Shown here piece after piece: positions 16,838 to 27,011 of a DNA stretch of 64,000 nucleotides; position 1 is the stretch's first letter; each line of letters starts with the position of its first letter. The DNA lies in the NCBI GenBank assembly GCA_037444685.1, contig JBBILX010000002.1, forward strand, positions 310,001 to 374,000, given 5' to 3'. Position numbers and translations under genes: made by a program. This stretch comes from UBA964 sp037444685. GTDB taxonomy: Bacteria > Pseudomonadota > Gammaproteobacteria > Steroidobacterales > Steroidobacteraceae. The notes beneath the pieces are model-generated. The model was given only the letters and a program-made list of their open reading frames with translations, did not search any database and was not told the origin of the DNA.

Positions 16838-17866
16838 GTGAGTTCCGCCATCGACGGCTGGGTCCACGAAAAGGAATCCGCCTGGCTCTACGGCCAGGTC
16901 GCGGCCTGCGAGCCGGACCCCGCCAAGCGCCGCCTGTTCGAGCAGCTCGGCCGTGCGGCCGAGCAGCAGGCACTGAAGTGGAAGGCGAGCCAGCCTGGCC
17001 GCGACTTCGTCTACCGCCCGTCCCTCCGCGCCAGGATCGTCGCGGCGGTCGTGCGGCGCACGGGGCCGCGCGCGGCGCGCCCCGTGCTGGCCGCGATGAA
17101 GCTGCGCGGCCTGTCGGTCTACACTTCCGGCTCGGCGCAGGGCCACGCGATGCCCACGAGCCTCGCGCAGATCGGCGAGCGGCACCGCGGGATGTCGGGT
17201 GGAAATCTGCGCGCGGCCGTGTTCGGTGCCAACGACGGGTTGATCTCCAACGCGGCGCTGATCATGGGCGTCGCCGGCAGCGGCGCCAGCACCGGCACGC
17301 TACTGACGACCGGGATCGCCGGGCTGTTGGCCGGCGCGCTGTCGATGGCCGCCGGCGAATACGTCTCGGTGCGCTCGCAGCGCGAGATGTACGAGTACCA
17401 GATCGCCCTCGAACGCGACGAGCTCGCCGCCTATCCCGACGAGGAGGCGGAGGAGCTCGCGCTGATCTATCAGGCGCGGGGCATCGATCTCGAGCAGGCC
17501 AGATCGATGAGCCGCAGCCTGCTCGAGCGGCCCGAGCAGGCGCTCGATGCGCTCGCACGCGAGGAGCTGGGGCTCAATCCTGATGATCTCGGTTCGCCCT
17601 GGGCGGCGGCCCTGTTTTCGTTTGGCGCCTTCGCCACCGGGGCGGTGCTGCCGCTCGTGCCGTTGATGGCCGGCCTCGACGGCCACGCGGCCATCGTCGG
17701 TTCGGCGCTGATGACCGTCGGTTCGCTTGCGGCGCTGGGTCTCGCGATCAGCCTCTTCACGGGGCGCGGGGCGCTCTCGGGCGCGTTGCGGATGGTGCTG
17801 ATCGGGGGCGGCGCCGGATTGTTGGCGTTCCTGGTCGGCCGATTGCTCGGCGTCACTCTCGGTTGA
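16838..17866 (+). CDS. VIT1/CCC1 family metal transporter with degenerate ferritin-like N-terminus
   Basis: A 342-residue membrane protein from a GTG start. Residues 1-95 are a short helical domain resembling half of the ferritin-like domain of MbfA/VIT proteins, but the usual ExxH iron ligands are incomplete. The VIT domain follows (about 118-342) with GANDGLISN, AAGEYVSVRSQRE and a hydrophilic cytosolic loop at about 185-245, then three hydrophobic helices. Relatives export Fe2+ or Mn2+. It follows the acidic protein by 21 bases. Confidence 0.88.
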   Translation: MSSAIDGWVHEKESAWLYGQVAACEPDPAKRRLFEQLGRAAEQQALKWKASQPGRDFVYRPSLRARIVAAVVRRTGPRAARPVLAAMKLRGLSVYTSGSAQGHAMPTSLAQIGERHRGMSGGNLRAAVFGANDGLISNAALIMGVAGSGASTGTLLTTGIAGLLAGALSMAAGEYVSVRSQREMYEYQIALERDELAAYPDEEAEELALIYQARGIDLEQARSMSRSLLERPEQALDALAREELGLNPDDLGSPWAAALFSFGAFATGAVLPLVPLMAGLDGHAAIVGSALMTVGSLAALGLAISLFTGRGALSGALRMVLIGGGAGLLAFLVGRLLGVTLG

Positions 17867-17984
17867 CGGGTGCACTGTCCGCAAGCCGGTCTAGTTTATG
17901 TAAAATACATCGGCAGGCCTTGTTTTCGGGGGATCGTCATGCGGGCCGGCGCGCAACGGCCAGAGGCGCAACCGTGCGGCGAAC

Positions 17985-18012
17985 CTTGAATCGGCGGCGC
18001 GCGCAGCCATAT
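17985..18012 (+). promoter_or_regulatory. Candidate sigma-32 (heat-shock) promoter for htpX
   Basis: CTTGAAT at 17985-17991 is followed after 13 bases by AGCCATAT (18005-18012). This matches six of seven -35 positions and six of eight positions of the -10 consensus CCCCATNT, with spacing in the accepted 11-16 range. It lies about 115 bases before the htpX start, a gene in the heat-shock regulon of many proteobacteria. Read by eye only. Confidence 0.5.
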
Positions 18013-18128
18013 CTGGCGAGCAGGGGCGCCGGCCGCTAGAGTGTTGGCCGTGTGAACCCCCGCGCCCGGCGAGGGTCGAAAGGTTGACCCAGGGACGGGA
18101 TAAACACTCAAGGAGTCATCGAGTCACC

Positions 18129-19013
18129 ATGAAGAGAATCTTCCTGCTGATCGCTACCAACATCGCGGTGATGGTCGTGCTGACGATCGTCGCGCGCTTG
18201 CTCGGTCTCGACCAGTACATCGCCGCGAGTGGCGGCAGCTGGTCTGGCCTGCTCGTCTTCGCGGCGCTGTTCGGCTTCGGCGGTGCCTTCATTTCGCTGC
18301 TGATGTCGAAGTGGTCGGCCAAGCGCATGATGGGCGTGCGGGTCATCGAGCAGCCGTCCAACCCGACGGAGCAGTGGCTCCTCAACACGGTGCGCGCGCA
18401 GGCCGAACAGGTCGGCATCGGCATGCCCGAGGTCGGTATCTTCGACTCGCCCGAGCCCAACGCTTTCGCGACCGGCGCCAACAAGGACAGGGCGCTCGTC
18501 GCGGTCAGCACCGGACTCCTGCAGCGCATGAACCGGCAGGAAGTCGAGGCGGTGCTCGGTCACGAGGTCGGGCACGTCGCGAACGGTGACATGGTCACGC
18601 TGACGTTGATCCAGGGCGTCGTCAACACCTTCGTGATCTTCCTCGCGCGCGTGGTCGGCAACATCGTCGACCGGGCGGTGTTCCGGAGCGAGGACGGTCG
18701 CGGGGTCGGCTACTTCGTCACCGTGATCGTCGCGGAGATCGTGTTCGGCATCCTCGCGAGCATGATCGTGGCCTGGTTCTCGCGGCAGCGGGAGTTCCGC
18801 GCCGACGCCGCGGGCGCCCGGCTCGCTGGCACCAGCAGCATGATCGGCGCGCTCGAGGCGTTGAAGCGCGTCCATGATCCGCAGCCGCTCCCGGCGCAGA
18901 TGGCCGCGTTCGGCATCGCGGGCGGCATCCCGACGGGGCTCAGGAAGCTGTTCATGAGCCATCCGCCGCTCGACGAGCGAATCGCGGCACTGCGCAACGC
19001 ACGCGGCGGCTGA
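18129..19013 (+). CDS. htpX: Membrane-bound zinc protease HtpX
   Basis: A 294-residue M48 metalloprotease of the inner membrane, involved in membrane protein quality control. Two N-terminal membrane helices (about 4-24 and 38-56) precede the active site HEVGH at 145-149. The third zinc ligand is Glu222 in REFRADAAG, flanked by two more hydrophobic segments (about 160-180 and 195-215). Length equals the E. coli protein. The ATG at 18129 fits the family start MKRIFLL; AAGGAG lies about 14 bases upstream. Confidence 0.96.
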   Translation: MKRIFLLIATNIAVMVVLTIVARLLGLDQYIAASGGSWSGLLVFAALFGFGGAFISLLMSKWSAKRMMGVRVIEQPSNPTEQWLLNTVRAQAEQVGIGMPEVGIFDSPEPNAFATGANKDRALVAVSTGLLQRMNRQEVEAVLGHEVGHVANGDMVTLTLIQGVVNTFVIFLARVVGNIVDRAVFRSEDGRGVGYFVTVIVAEIVFGILASMIVAWFSRQREFRADAAGARLAGTSSMIGALEALKRVHDPQPLPAQMAAFGIAGGIPTGLRKLFMSHPPLDERIAALRNARGG

Positions 19014-19031
19014 TCGCGCCCCTTGTCGCTA

Positions 19032-19061
19032 GGGCCCGCAGGGCAGGCGCCCTGCGGGCCC
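19032..19061 (+). terminator. Perfect 12-bp hairpin after htpX, without T tract
   Basis: GGGCCCGCAGGG (19032-19043) and its exact complement CCCTGCGGGCCC (19050-19061) flank a 6-base loop, 18 bases after the htpX stop. There is no T run on either side, so it may be an RNA-stabilising 3' structure or an atypical terminator rather than a standard intrinsic one. Confidence 0.5.
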
Positions 19062-19230
19062 CTGCGGTCGTCGGGCGGCCGTTCAGGCCGCGGATTTACA
19101 AGCTCGGGCGGCTTTGGCAAGGTAAGGGCGGCGGCACGCGTTCCGCGCTGCAAGCCCCTGATAAGAAAGACGATTCGCCGCGGAATCGGGCATGCGCAAA
19201 GCCCGGACAGGGCGTGAGAGAGGTTTGGGA

Positions 19231-20235
<1,005 letters not shown>

Positions 20236-20265
20236 GCCGCGCCGTCCAGGGAAGGAATACGCGAG

Positions 20266-21597
20266 GTGAAGATCGCCATCATCGGCTCGGGAATCGCCGG
20301 GCTCACGACGGCGTGGCGGCTGCACCGCGAGCACGACATCACGCTGTTCGAGGCGAACGACTATGCCGGCGGTCACACGGCCACGGTAGACGTCGAATAC
20401 CACGGCCGCCGCTACGCGATCGATACCGGCTTCATCGTCTTCAACGACTGGACCTATCCGAACTTCATCGCGCTGCTCGACGAGCTCGGCGTCGCCTGGC
20501 AATGGTCGAACATGAGCTTCTCGCTGCGCTGCGAAGCCACGGGGCTCGAGTACAACGGCACGTCGATCAATACACTGTTCGCGCAGCGCAGGAATCTGCT
20601 GCGGCCCTCCTTCCTGCGCATGATCCTCGACATCCTGCGCTTCAACCGGGAGTCGCGCGAGGTCCTGCGGCATGCCAACGACACGCTCACGCTCGGTGAC
20701 TACCTCGCACGCCGCGGCTACTCGAAAGCGTTCCGCGAACGCTACATCGTGCCCATGGGCATGGCGATCTGGTCCGCCACCGAAGCCACGATGCTCGGCT
20801 TCCCGGCGCGATTCTTCGTCGAGTTCTTCGACAAGCACGGGTTCCTCAACATCAACGACCGCCCGGTCTGGCGCACCATCAAGGGCGGTTCGCGCGAATA
20901 CGTCCGCAAGCTCACCGCTCCGATGCGCTCGCAAATCCGCCTGTCGACTCCCGTCGCAACCGTGCGCCGCAACGCCTCTGGAGTCACGCTGCGGACGGCC
21001 ACCGGCGACGAGGCGAGGTTCGACTACGTCTTCTTCGCTTGCCACAGCGACCAGGCCTTGGCGATGCTCGAGGCGCCGACGGCGGCCGAGCGCGAGATCC
21101 TCGGCGCACTGCCCTACCAGCCCAACGAGGCCGTGCTGCACACCGATCTGGGCATGCTGCCGCGTCGGCCGCTGGCGCGCGCGGCCTGGAACTACCACGC
21201 GCTCGCGCCATCGGCCGGTCGTTCGGACCTGCTGGCCGTCACCTACAACATGAACCTGCTGCAGAACATCACGGCGCCGGTCGTGTTCATGGTGACCCTG
21301 AACCGCAGCGACGAGATCGATCCGCGCACGATTCTCGGCCGCTACCGCTACTGGCATCCGATCTACACGCCAGCAGGCGTGCAGGCCCAGCAGCGCCGCG
21401 CGGAGATCAGCGGCGTCAACCGCTCTTTCTTCTGCGGCGCCTACTGGCGCTATGGCTTCCACGAGGATGGCGTCGTCAGCGCGCTCTGGGCGCTCGAAGA
21501 CTTCACCCGCGTCACCGGTGTCGCCGTGCCCGGCGCAGGAGTGGCCGACGCGACCCGCAGCCGCGAGAGCGAACTGCGCTGCCGGAGCGCAGGCTGA
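20266..21597 (+). CDS. FAD-dependent amine-oxidase-like oxidoreductase of lipid cluster
   Basis: A 443-residue flavoprotein from a GTG start. The FAD-binding loop is GSGIAGL (residues 6-12), followed by the ribose-binding Glu in LFEANDYAGG. This family habitually sits between a desaturase or DUF1365 gene and a cyclopropane-synthase-like gene, as here. The likely substrate is an unsaturated or methylated fatty acyl chain; this is inference from context. DUF1365 starts 7 bases downstream. Confidence 0.9.
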   Translation: MKIAIIGSGIAGLTTAWRLHREHDITLFEANDYAGGHTATVDVEYHGRRYAIDTGFIVFNDWTYPNFIALLDELGVAWQWSNMSFSLRCEATGLEYNGTSINTLFAQRRNLLRPSFLRMILDILRFNRESREVLRHANDTLTLGDYLARRGYSKAFRERYIVPMGMAIWSATEATMLGFPARFFVEFFDKHGFLNINDRPVWRTIKGGSREYVRKLTAPMRSQIRLSTPVATVRRNASGVTLRTATGDEARFDYVFFACHSDQALAMLEAPTAAEREILGALPYQPNEAVLHTDLGMLPRRPLARAAWNYHALAPSAGRSDLLAVTYNMNLLQNITAPVVFMVTLNRSDEIDPRTILGRYRYWHPIYTPAGVQAQQRRAEISGVNRSFFCGAYWRYGFHEDGVVSALWALEDFTRVTGVAVPGAGVADATRSRESELRCRSAG

Positions 21598-21604
21598 CGC
21601 GGGC

Positions 21605-22405
21605 ATGCCGGCAGCCACGTCGTCCCCGCTGCGAAGCTGCCTATACACCGGCTGGGTGCGCCATCGGCGCTTCAAGCCGCGGCCGAACCGCTTCCGCTAC
21701 CGGATTTACCTGACCTATCTAGATCTCGCCGAATTGCCGCGACTATTCGACCGCTACTGGTTCTGGTCAGCACGCCGACCCGCGCTGGCATGGTTCCGTC
21801 GGGCGGATTTCCTCGGCGACCCGGCGATACCGCTCGACACGGCGGTCCGCGACCGCATCGAAGCCGAATGCGGCGAGCGCCCCGCCGGACCGATCCGGCT
21901 GCTGACGCACATCAGGCATTTCGGCTACAACTTCAACCCCGTCAGCTTCTACTACGTCTACGACCGGTCCGATACGCGGCTCGAATTCGTCGTCGCCGAG
22001 ATCACGAATACGCCCTGGGATGAACGCCACTCCTACGTGCTGCGGCTGGCCTCGGCCGAACCGGCGGGCGCCCGGGTCTGGCGCTGGCAGTTCGAGAAAC
22101 GTTTTCACGTCTCGCCGTTCCTGCCGATGGACATGCACTACGACTGGCGCTTCTCCGCACCCGGGGAATCGCTCGATGTGCACATGACCAACCTTCGCGG
22201 CAATGACGTGGTATTCGACGCAACGCTGTCGCTCCGGCGCACACCGATCGACTCGGCCAGCCTCGCCCGTGCGCTGCTCGCCTTCCCGTTCATCACCGTG
22301 AAAGTGATCGCACTGATCTACTGGCAGGCACTCGTGCTGCTGCTCAAGCGCACGCCGTTCTACACTCACCCGGCCAAGACGGGAGTTCCGGGGTCCTTAC
22401 CATGA
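21605..22405 (+). CDS. DUF1365 family protein
   Basis: A 266-residue member of DUF1365. Family features visible are LYTGWVRHRRFKP at the start, IRLLTHIRHFGYNFNPVSFYYVYD in the middle, and a hydrophobic C-terminal segment (about 220-245). The family's biochemical role is unknown to me, but it is nearly always linked to the flanking FAD oxidoreductase and CFA-like methyltransferase genes. It overlaps the next gene by ATGA. Confidence 0.92.
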   Translation: MPAATSSPLRSCLYTGWVRHRRFKPRPNRFRYRIYLTYLDLAELPRLFDRYWFWSARRPALAWFRRADFLGDPAIPLDTAVRDRIEAECGERPAGPIRLLTHIRHFGYNFNPVSFYYVYDRSDTRLEFVVAEITNTPWDERHSYVLRLASAEPAGARVWRWQFEKRFHVSPFLPMDMHYDWRFSAPGESLDVHMTNLRGNDVVFDATLSLRRTPIDSASLARALLAFPFITVKVIALIYWQALVLLLKRTPFYTHPAKTGVPGSLP

Positions 22406-23739
22406 ACAGCAAGATTCTGGCGGACAAGCCATCGATCGTTCCGGCCGACGCCCGTCCCTCCGAGCCCGGCCGCCCAGGCACCCTCGCGCGCCTCGGCCGA
22501 GGGCTGCTGTTCGCGCAGTTCGCAAGGCTCGAGCACGGGGAGATTCGCGTGGTCGAGCCAGGTGGCGAGTTCCGCTTCGGCCGACGCACCCCGCGCTGTG
22601 ACATCGCCGTGACGGTCACGGTCGATGATCCGCAACTGTACGCCGATGCAGCCTTCGGCGGCACGGTCGGCGCCGGCGAGGCCTATATCCGCGGTCTCTG
22701 GCGCTGCGACGACCTCACGGGGCTCGTGCGCATCTTCGTCGTCAACCGCGAGATGATGAACGGCATGGACAGCCGCTGGTCGCTCGTGAGCCGGCCCTTC
22801 CTGCGGCTGTTCCACTTCATGAACCGCAACAGCCGTCGTGGCAGCGCGCGCAACATCGCCGCCCACTACGATCTCGGCAACGAACTCTACCGACTGATGC
22901 TCGATCCGACGATGGCCTATTCCTGTGGCATCTTCGAGCGCCAGGACAGCACGCTCGAGCAGGCCTCGATCGCGAAGTTCGAGACCGTCTGTCGCAAGCT
23001 CGATCTCCAGCCATCGGACCACCTGCTCGAGATCGGCACGGGCTGGGGTGGACTGGCCATCCATGCCGCGAAGCACTATGGCTGCCGCGTGACGACGACG
23101 ACCATCTCGAAGGAACAGCACGACTGGGCGCGCGAGCAAATCGCGCGCGAGGGCCTCGCCGACCGAATTACACTCCTGCTCGAGGACTATCGCGACCTGG
23201 ACGGCGAGTACGACAAGGCGGCATCGATCGAGATGATCGAGGCCGTCGGCGCCAGTTACCTCGACACCTACCTGCGCAAGTGCGCCTCGCTGCTGCGCAG
23301 CGACGGCGCGATGCTGCTGCAGGCGATCACGATCCAGGACCAGTACTACGAGCAGGCCAGCAGATCGGTCGACTACATCCAGCGCTTCATCTTTCCGGGC
23401 AGTTTCATACCCTCCCTGACGTTGATCCAGGAGTCTCTGACGCGGGTCACCGACCTCAAGATCTTCCACCTCGAGGACATTGGACCGCACTACGCCCGCA
23501 CGCTGCGCTGCTGGCGCGAACGGTTCTTCGAGAACCTGCCGGCCGTGCGCCGGCTCGGCTATCCGGACAGCTTCATCCGCCTCTGGGAATACTATCTCTG
23601 CTACTGCGAGGGCGGATTCGCCGAGCGCCAGCTCGGCGACGTGCAATTGCTGCTGACCAAGCCGGACTGCCGGCGTGCGCCGATCAACGCGCTCGGCAGC
23701 GCGCGGCTCTTCGCGCGAACCGCACCGGTCGCGAACTGA
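22402..23739 (+). CDS. Cyclopropane-fatty-acyl-phospholipid synthase family methyltransferase
   Basis: A 445-residue CFA-synthase-like enzyme. An N-terminal lipid-binding region (1-140) is followed by the SAM domain with LLEIGTGWGGLAIHAA and the AASIEMIEAVG segment conserved in CFA synthases. It transfers a methyl or methylene group from SAM to an unsaturated acyl chain of membrane phospholipid. The product may be a cyclopropane or a methylated fatty acid. It ends the desaturase, FAD oxidoreductase, DUF1365 set. Confidence 0.93.
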   Translation: MNSKILADKPSIVPADARPSEPGRPGTLARLGRGLLFAQFARLEHGEIRVVEPGGEFRFGRRTPRCDIAVTVTVDDPQLYADAAFGGTVGAGEAYIRGLWRCDDLTGLVRIFVVNREMMNGMDSRWSLVSRPFLRLFHFMNRNSRRGSARNIAAHYDLGNELYRLMLDPTMAYSCGIFERQDSTLEQASIAKFETVCRKLDLQPSDHLLEIGTGWGGLAIHAAKHYGCRVTTTTISKEQHDWAREQIAREGLADRITLLLEDYRDLDGEYDKAASIEMIEAVGASYLDTYLRKCASLLRSDGAMLLQAITIQDQYYEQASRSVDYIQRFIFPGSFIPSLTLIQESLTRVTDLKIFHLEDIGPHYARTLRCWRERFFENLPAVRRLGYPDSFIRLWEYYLCYCEGGFAERQLGDVQLLLTKPDCRRAPINALGSARLFARTAPVAN

Positions 23740-23756
23740 CACGGGAGGCAGCGACG

Positions 23757-25193
23757 ATGATGCAGGGACCGGCCGGCGGCGCGGGACCGCTCGTGATGCT
23801 GCAGGCGCTGCTCGGCCCCGACGTCGTGACCACCGTCCGCGACGACGAGGTCGAGCGCTACCTCGTCGACCACCGACGGCTCTACCGCGGTCGCGCACTC
23901 GCGATCGCCCGACCCAGGAACACCGAGCAGGTGTCGAGGCTGCTCGCGTTCTGCCATGCGCAGCGGATAGGCGTAGTCCCGCAGGGCGGCAACACGAGCT
24001 ACTGCGGGGGCGCGACGCCCGATTCGAGCGGTACCCAGCTGCTGCTCTCGCTCGAGCGCATGGACCGGATTCGGGATCTCCCGGCCGACGACTTCGCGAT
24101 GATCGCCGAGGCGGGCTGTGTGCTCTCGAGACTGCAGGATGCGGCGCTCGCGGCGGACCGCCTGCTGCCGCTGTCGCTTGGCTCCGAGGGCTCGTGCCAG
24201 CTCGGTGGCGTGCTCTCGACCAACGCCGGGGGCACCAATGTGCTTCGATACGGCATGGCGCGCGACCTCGTACTCGGGCTCGAGGTCGTGCTCGCCGACG
24301 GCCGCGTGCTCGATGCGCTCTCGACGCTGCGCAAGGACAACACCGGCTACGACGTGAAATCGCTGTTCCTCGGCGCCGAGGGCACGCTCGGTGTGATCAC
24401 GGCCGCGTCCCTGCGGTTGTTCCCCCGCGAGGCGAGCCTGGCCACGGCCTTCGTGGCCGTGCCTGACATCGCCTCCGCCGTCTCCCTGCTCGCGCGGCTG
24501 CGCGCCGCGAGCGGCGATCGCCTGAGCTCGTTCGAGCTGATCCCGCGGGCCGCGCTCGACCTGCTGCTGACCCACCTGCCCGATGCACGCGACCCGCTCG
24601 ACGAGCGGAGCCCCTGGTATGTGCTTTGCGAGGCCGGCTCGGCGCGAGTCGACGAGGACCTGCACGGCCCGCTTGCGCAGACGCTCGAATCGGCTCTCAC
24701 CGCGGGCCTCGTCACCGACGCGGCGCTGGCGCGTGATGAGCGCGATCGCCAGAGGCTATGGTCGCTGCGCGATCGGATCCCCGAGGCGCAGCGGCGCCAC
24801 GGCCTGAGCCTCAAGCACGACATCTCGCTGCCAGTCTCGCGGGTGGCCCGGTTCGTCGCCGAGGCCGAGGCCTGGCTCCACGAAACGGCGCCGGAGGGGC
24901 AACTGGTCGCCTATGGCCACCTCGGCGACGGCAACCTGCACTTCAACGTCTCGGCGCGCGATGCGGCCGCGACGGACGCGCTCGCGGCCCGCGCCGAGGC
25001 GATTCGCCGCCACATCCACGACCTCGTCGGCGCGCACGGCGGCAGCTTCAGCGCCGAGCACGGCATCGGGATGCTCAAGGTGGAGGAACTCGCCCGCTAC
25101 GCCCCTGCCGTCGAGCTCGATCTCATGCGTGCAATCAAGCGGGCTTTCGATCCGCACGGCATCATGAATCCCGGCAAGGTGCTGCGCCCATGA
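23757..25193 (+). CDS. FAD-linked oxidase (D-2-hydroxyacid dehydrogenase type)
   Basis: A 478-residue flavoenzyme of the glycolate oxidase GlcD / D-2-hydroxyglutarate dehydrogenase group. The PCMH-type FAD domain (about 35-225) includes VPQGGNTSYCGGA and the C-terminal domain includes the metal and substrate segments YGHLGDGNLHFN and AEHGIGM. It oxidises a D-2-hydroxyacid to the 2-keto acid. GGGAGGC lies before the ATG at 23757. Because glyoxalase I follows with a 4-base overlap, D-lactate from methylglyoxal detoxification is a plausible substrate, unproven. Confidence 0.92.
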   Translation: MMQGPAGGAGPLVMLQALLGPDVVTTVRDDEVERYLVDHRRLYRGRALAIARPRNTEQVSRLLAFCHAQRIGVVPQGGNTSYCGGATPDSSGTQLLLSLERMDRIRDLPADDFAMIAEAGCVLSRLQDAALAADRLLPLSLGSEGSCQLGGVLSTNAGGTNVLRYGMARDLVLGLEVVLADGRVLDALSTLRKDNTGYDVKSLFLGAEGTLGVITAASLRLFPREASLATAFVAVPDIASAVSLLARLRAASGDRLSSFELIPRAALDLLLTHLPDARDPLDERSPWYVLCEAGSARVDEDLHGPLAQTLESALTAGLVTDAALARDERDRQRLWSLRDRIPEAQRRHGLSLKHDISLPVSRVARFVAEAEAWLHETAPEGQLVAYGHLGDGNLHFNVSARDAAATDALAARAEAIRRHIHDLVGAHGGSFSAEHGIGMLKVEELARYAPAVELDLMRAIKRAFDPHGIMNPGKVLRP

Positions 25194-25618
25194 ACACTTC
25201 TGATCGGGCCGCGGCCCCGCTCGCCGCCTTCGCGCCGCGGCTGCTGCACACGATGCTGCCCGCGCGCGACCTCGACGCGATGCTCGGCTTCTACTGCGGC
25301 CTGCTCGGCATGCGCGAGCTGCGCCGAATCGAGTTCCCGCAGGAACGCTACTCCCTCGTCTTCATCGGCTACGAGGAGGGTGCCGAGGCGCCGCAGGTCG
25401 AGCTCCGGCATGACTGGGGCGGCAGGCCACACGGACCGCAGCGGGTCCGGGACGGTCACCTCGGCATCGGTGTGCGCGACATCGACGCCGCGGTCGCCGC
25501 GCTCGCGGCGCATGGCGTGCGCATCCGGCGTGCTCCGGCCGCCATGCGCCCCGGCGGACGCGTCATTGCCCTGGTCGAGGACCCGGAAGGCAACGAGGTC
25601 GAGCTGCTGGCCTGCTGA
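25190..25618 (+). CDS. gloA: Lactoylglutathione lyase (glyoxalase I)
   Basis: A 142-residue single-domain VOC enzyme converting the methylglyoxal-glutathione hemithioacetal to lactoylglutathione. The four metal ligands are visible as His in RLLHTM, Glu in QVELRHD, His in DGHLGIG and Glu in NEVELLAC. It overlaps the FAD oxidase by ATGA, which places lactate production and D-hydroxyacid oxidation in one unit. Confidence 0.92.
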   Translation: MNTSDRAAAPLAAFAPRLLHTMLPARDLDAMLGFYCGLLGMRELRRIEFPQERYSLVFIGYEEGAEAPQVELRHDWGGRPHGPQRVRDGHLGIGVRDIDAAVAALAAHGVRIRRAPAAMRPGGRVIALVEDPEGNEVELLAC

Positions 25619-25658
25619 CGTCGCTGTCCGACGCGGCAATTGCCCTTATGATGAGCCG

Positions 25659-27011
25659 ATGAGCACTGGCGCCGACTCCATCCCTGCCGCAGCGGCCCCT
25701 GGCGAGTCGACCTGGCCGCGTCCACTGCTGGCCTGGTACATGGTGCTGGTGCTGATGCTGGCCTACATCCTGTCCTTCATCGACCGCGTCGTGCTCGGCC
25801 TGCTGGTCGCCCCGATCCGTGCCGACCTCGGCATCAGTGAAGTACAGATGAGCCTGCTCTATGGCGCCGTCTTCGCCGTGTTCTACACGGGCGTCGGCAT
25901 TCCCATCGCGTGGGCCATCGACCGGTACAACCGCCGTAACATCATTGCCATCGGTGTCGCGCTCTGGAGCGGCATGACGGCGCTCTGCGGTGTCGCGCGC
26001 GGCTTCTTCGAGCTCGCGCTTGCGCGGATCGGAGTTGCCGTCGGCGAGGCCGTGCTCTCGCCGGCGGCCTACTCGATGGCCGGCGACAGCTTCCCGGAAC
26101 GCAAGCTCGGCCGCGCGCTGTCGGTTTTCGTGATCGGCCTGCCGCTCGGCGTCGGACTCGCGCTGATCATCGGCGGCGTCGTCATTCAGTTCGTCGCGAG
26201 CTCACCCGAGTACACGCTACCCGTGCTCGGCACGATCAAGGCCTGGCAGCTGACCTTCCTGATCGTCGGCCTGCCGGGACTGCTGCTCGCGCTCTGGGTC
26301 ATGACGCTGCGCGAACCCGAGCGTCGTCATCACGCCGGGGTGCAGCAGGAGGCCTCGATTGGCGACACCGTCCGCTTCATGCTGACGCTCTGGCGGCCCT
26401 ACACGGCGCTGATCCTCGGCTTCTCGGTCATGGGCATGGTCATGAACGTGTTCCAGATCTGGGGCGTGCAGTACTTCGTGCGCGTGCTGGGTCTGGCGCT
26501 GGCGGACGCAGGCTTCCGCGTCGGGGCCGCGATCGCGATCTTCGGCACGATTGGCATCCTGACCGGCGGTTGGCTCACGGATCGATGGCGCACCGCGGGT
26601 CGCGTCGACGCGACGATGCGCGTCGGGCTGGTCGCCGCCCTGTCGCTGATCCCGTTCGCGAGCCTCTGCACGGTGCAGGAGAGCCTGACGATCGCGACGC
26701 TCTGCCTGGTCCCGATCGGCTTCTTCACGGCGTTCGCCTTCGGAGCCGGGGCGACCGCCGTCGTGGTTCTGACCCCGCCACCGATGCGCGCCCAGGCGTC
26801 GGCCATCTACCTGCTGTTCGTCAATATGATCGGGATCGGGCTCGCGCCCTACCTCACCGCTGCGCTGACGCAGTACGTTTTCGCGGACGATCTCGCCGTG
26901 GGTAGCAGTTCTGCGATCGTGGCAGGCGGCGCCGCCGCAGTAGCCAGTGCCCTGTTCCTCTGGGGCCTGCCGCACTTCCGGGCCGCGCTGACGCGCAAGG
27001 ATCGCCCATGA
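25659..27011 (+). CDS. MFS transporter
   Basis: A 450-residue major facilitator protein with 12 hydrophobic segments. The first helices contain YILSFIDRVVLGLLVAPIRADL and the loop between helices 2 and 3 has AWAIDRYNRRN, resembling spinster-like and AAHS aromatic-acid carriers. The substrate is not identifiable. It overlaps the next, two-domain VOC gene by ATGA, suggesting it imports or exports that enzyme's substrate. Confidence 0.92.
   Translation: MSTGADSIPAAAAPGESTWPRPLLAWYMVLVLMLAYILSFIDRVVLGLLVAPIRADLGISEVQMSLLYGAVFAVFYTGVGIPIAWAIDRYNRRNIIAIGVALWSGMTALCGVARGFFELALARIGVAVGEAVLSPAAYSMAGDSFPERKLGRALSVFVIGLPLGVGLALIIGGVVIQFVASSPEYTLPVLGTIKAWQLTFLIVGLPGLLLALWVMTLREPERRHHAGVQQEASIGDTVRFMLTLWRPYTALILGFSVMGMVMNVFQIWGVQYFVRVLGLALADAGFRVGAAIAIFGTIGILTGGWLTDRWRTAGRVDATMRVGLVAALSLIPFASLCTVQESLTIATLCLVPIGFFTAFAFGAGATAVVVLTPPPMRAQASAIYLLFVNMIGIGLAPYLTAALTQYVFADDLAVGSSSAIVAGGAAAVASALFLWGLPHFRAALTRKDRP

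Noticed and set aside
17898..17910. Palindrome ATGTA-AAA-TACAT in an AT-rich patch
   Set aside because: Five-base arms are too short to call an operator by eye; kept only as a note.
22366..23898. A 510-codon minus-strand frame
   Set aside because: Antisense to the CFA-like methyltransferase; no start signal or domain.
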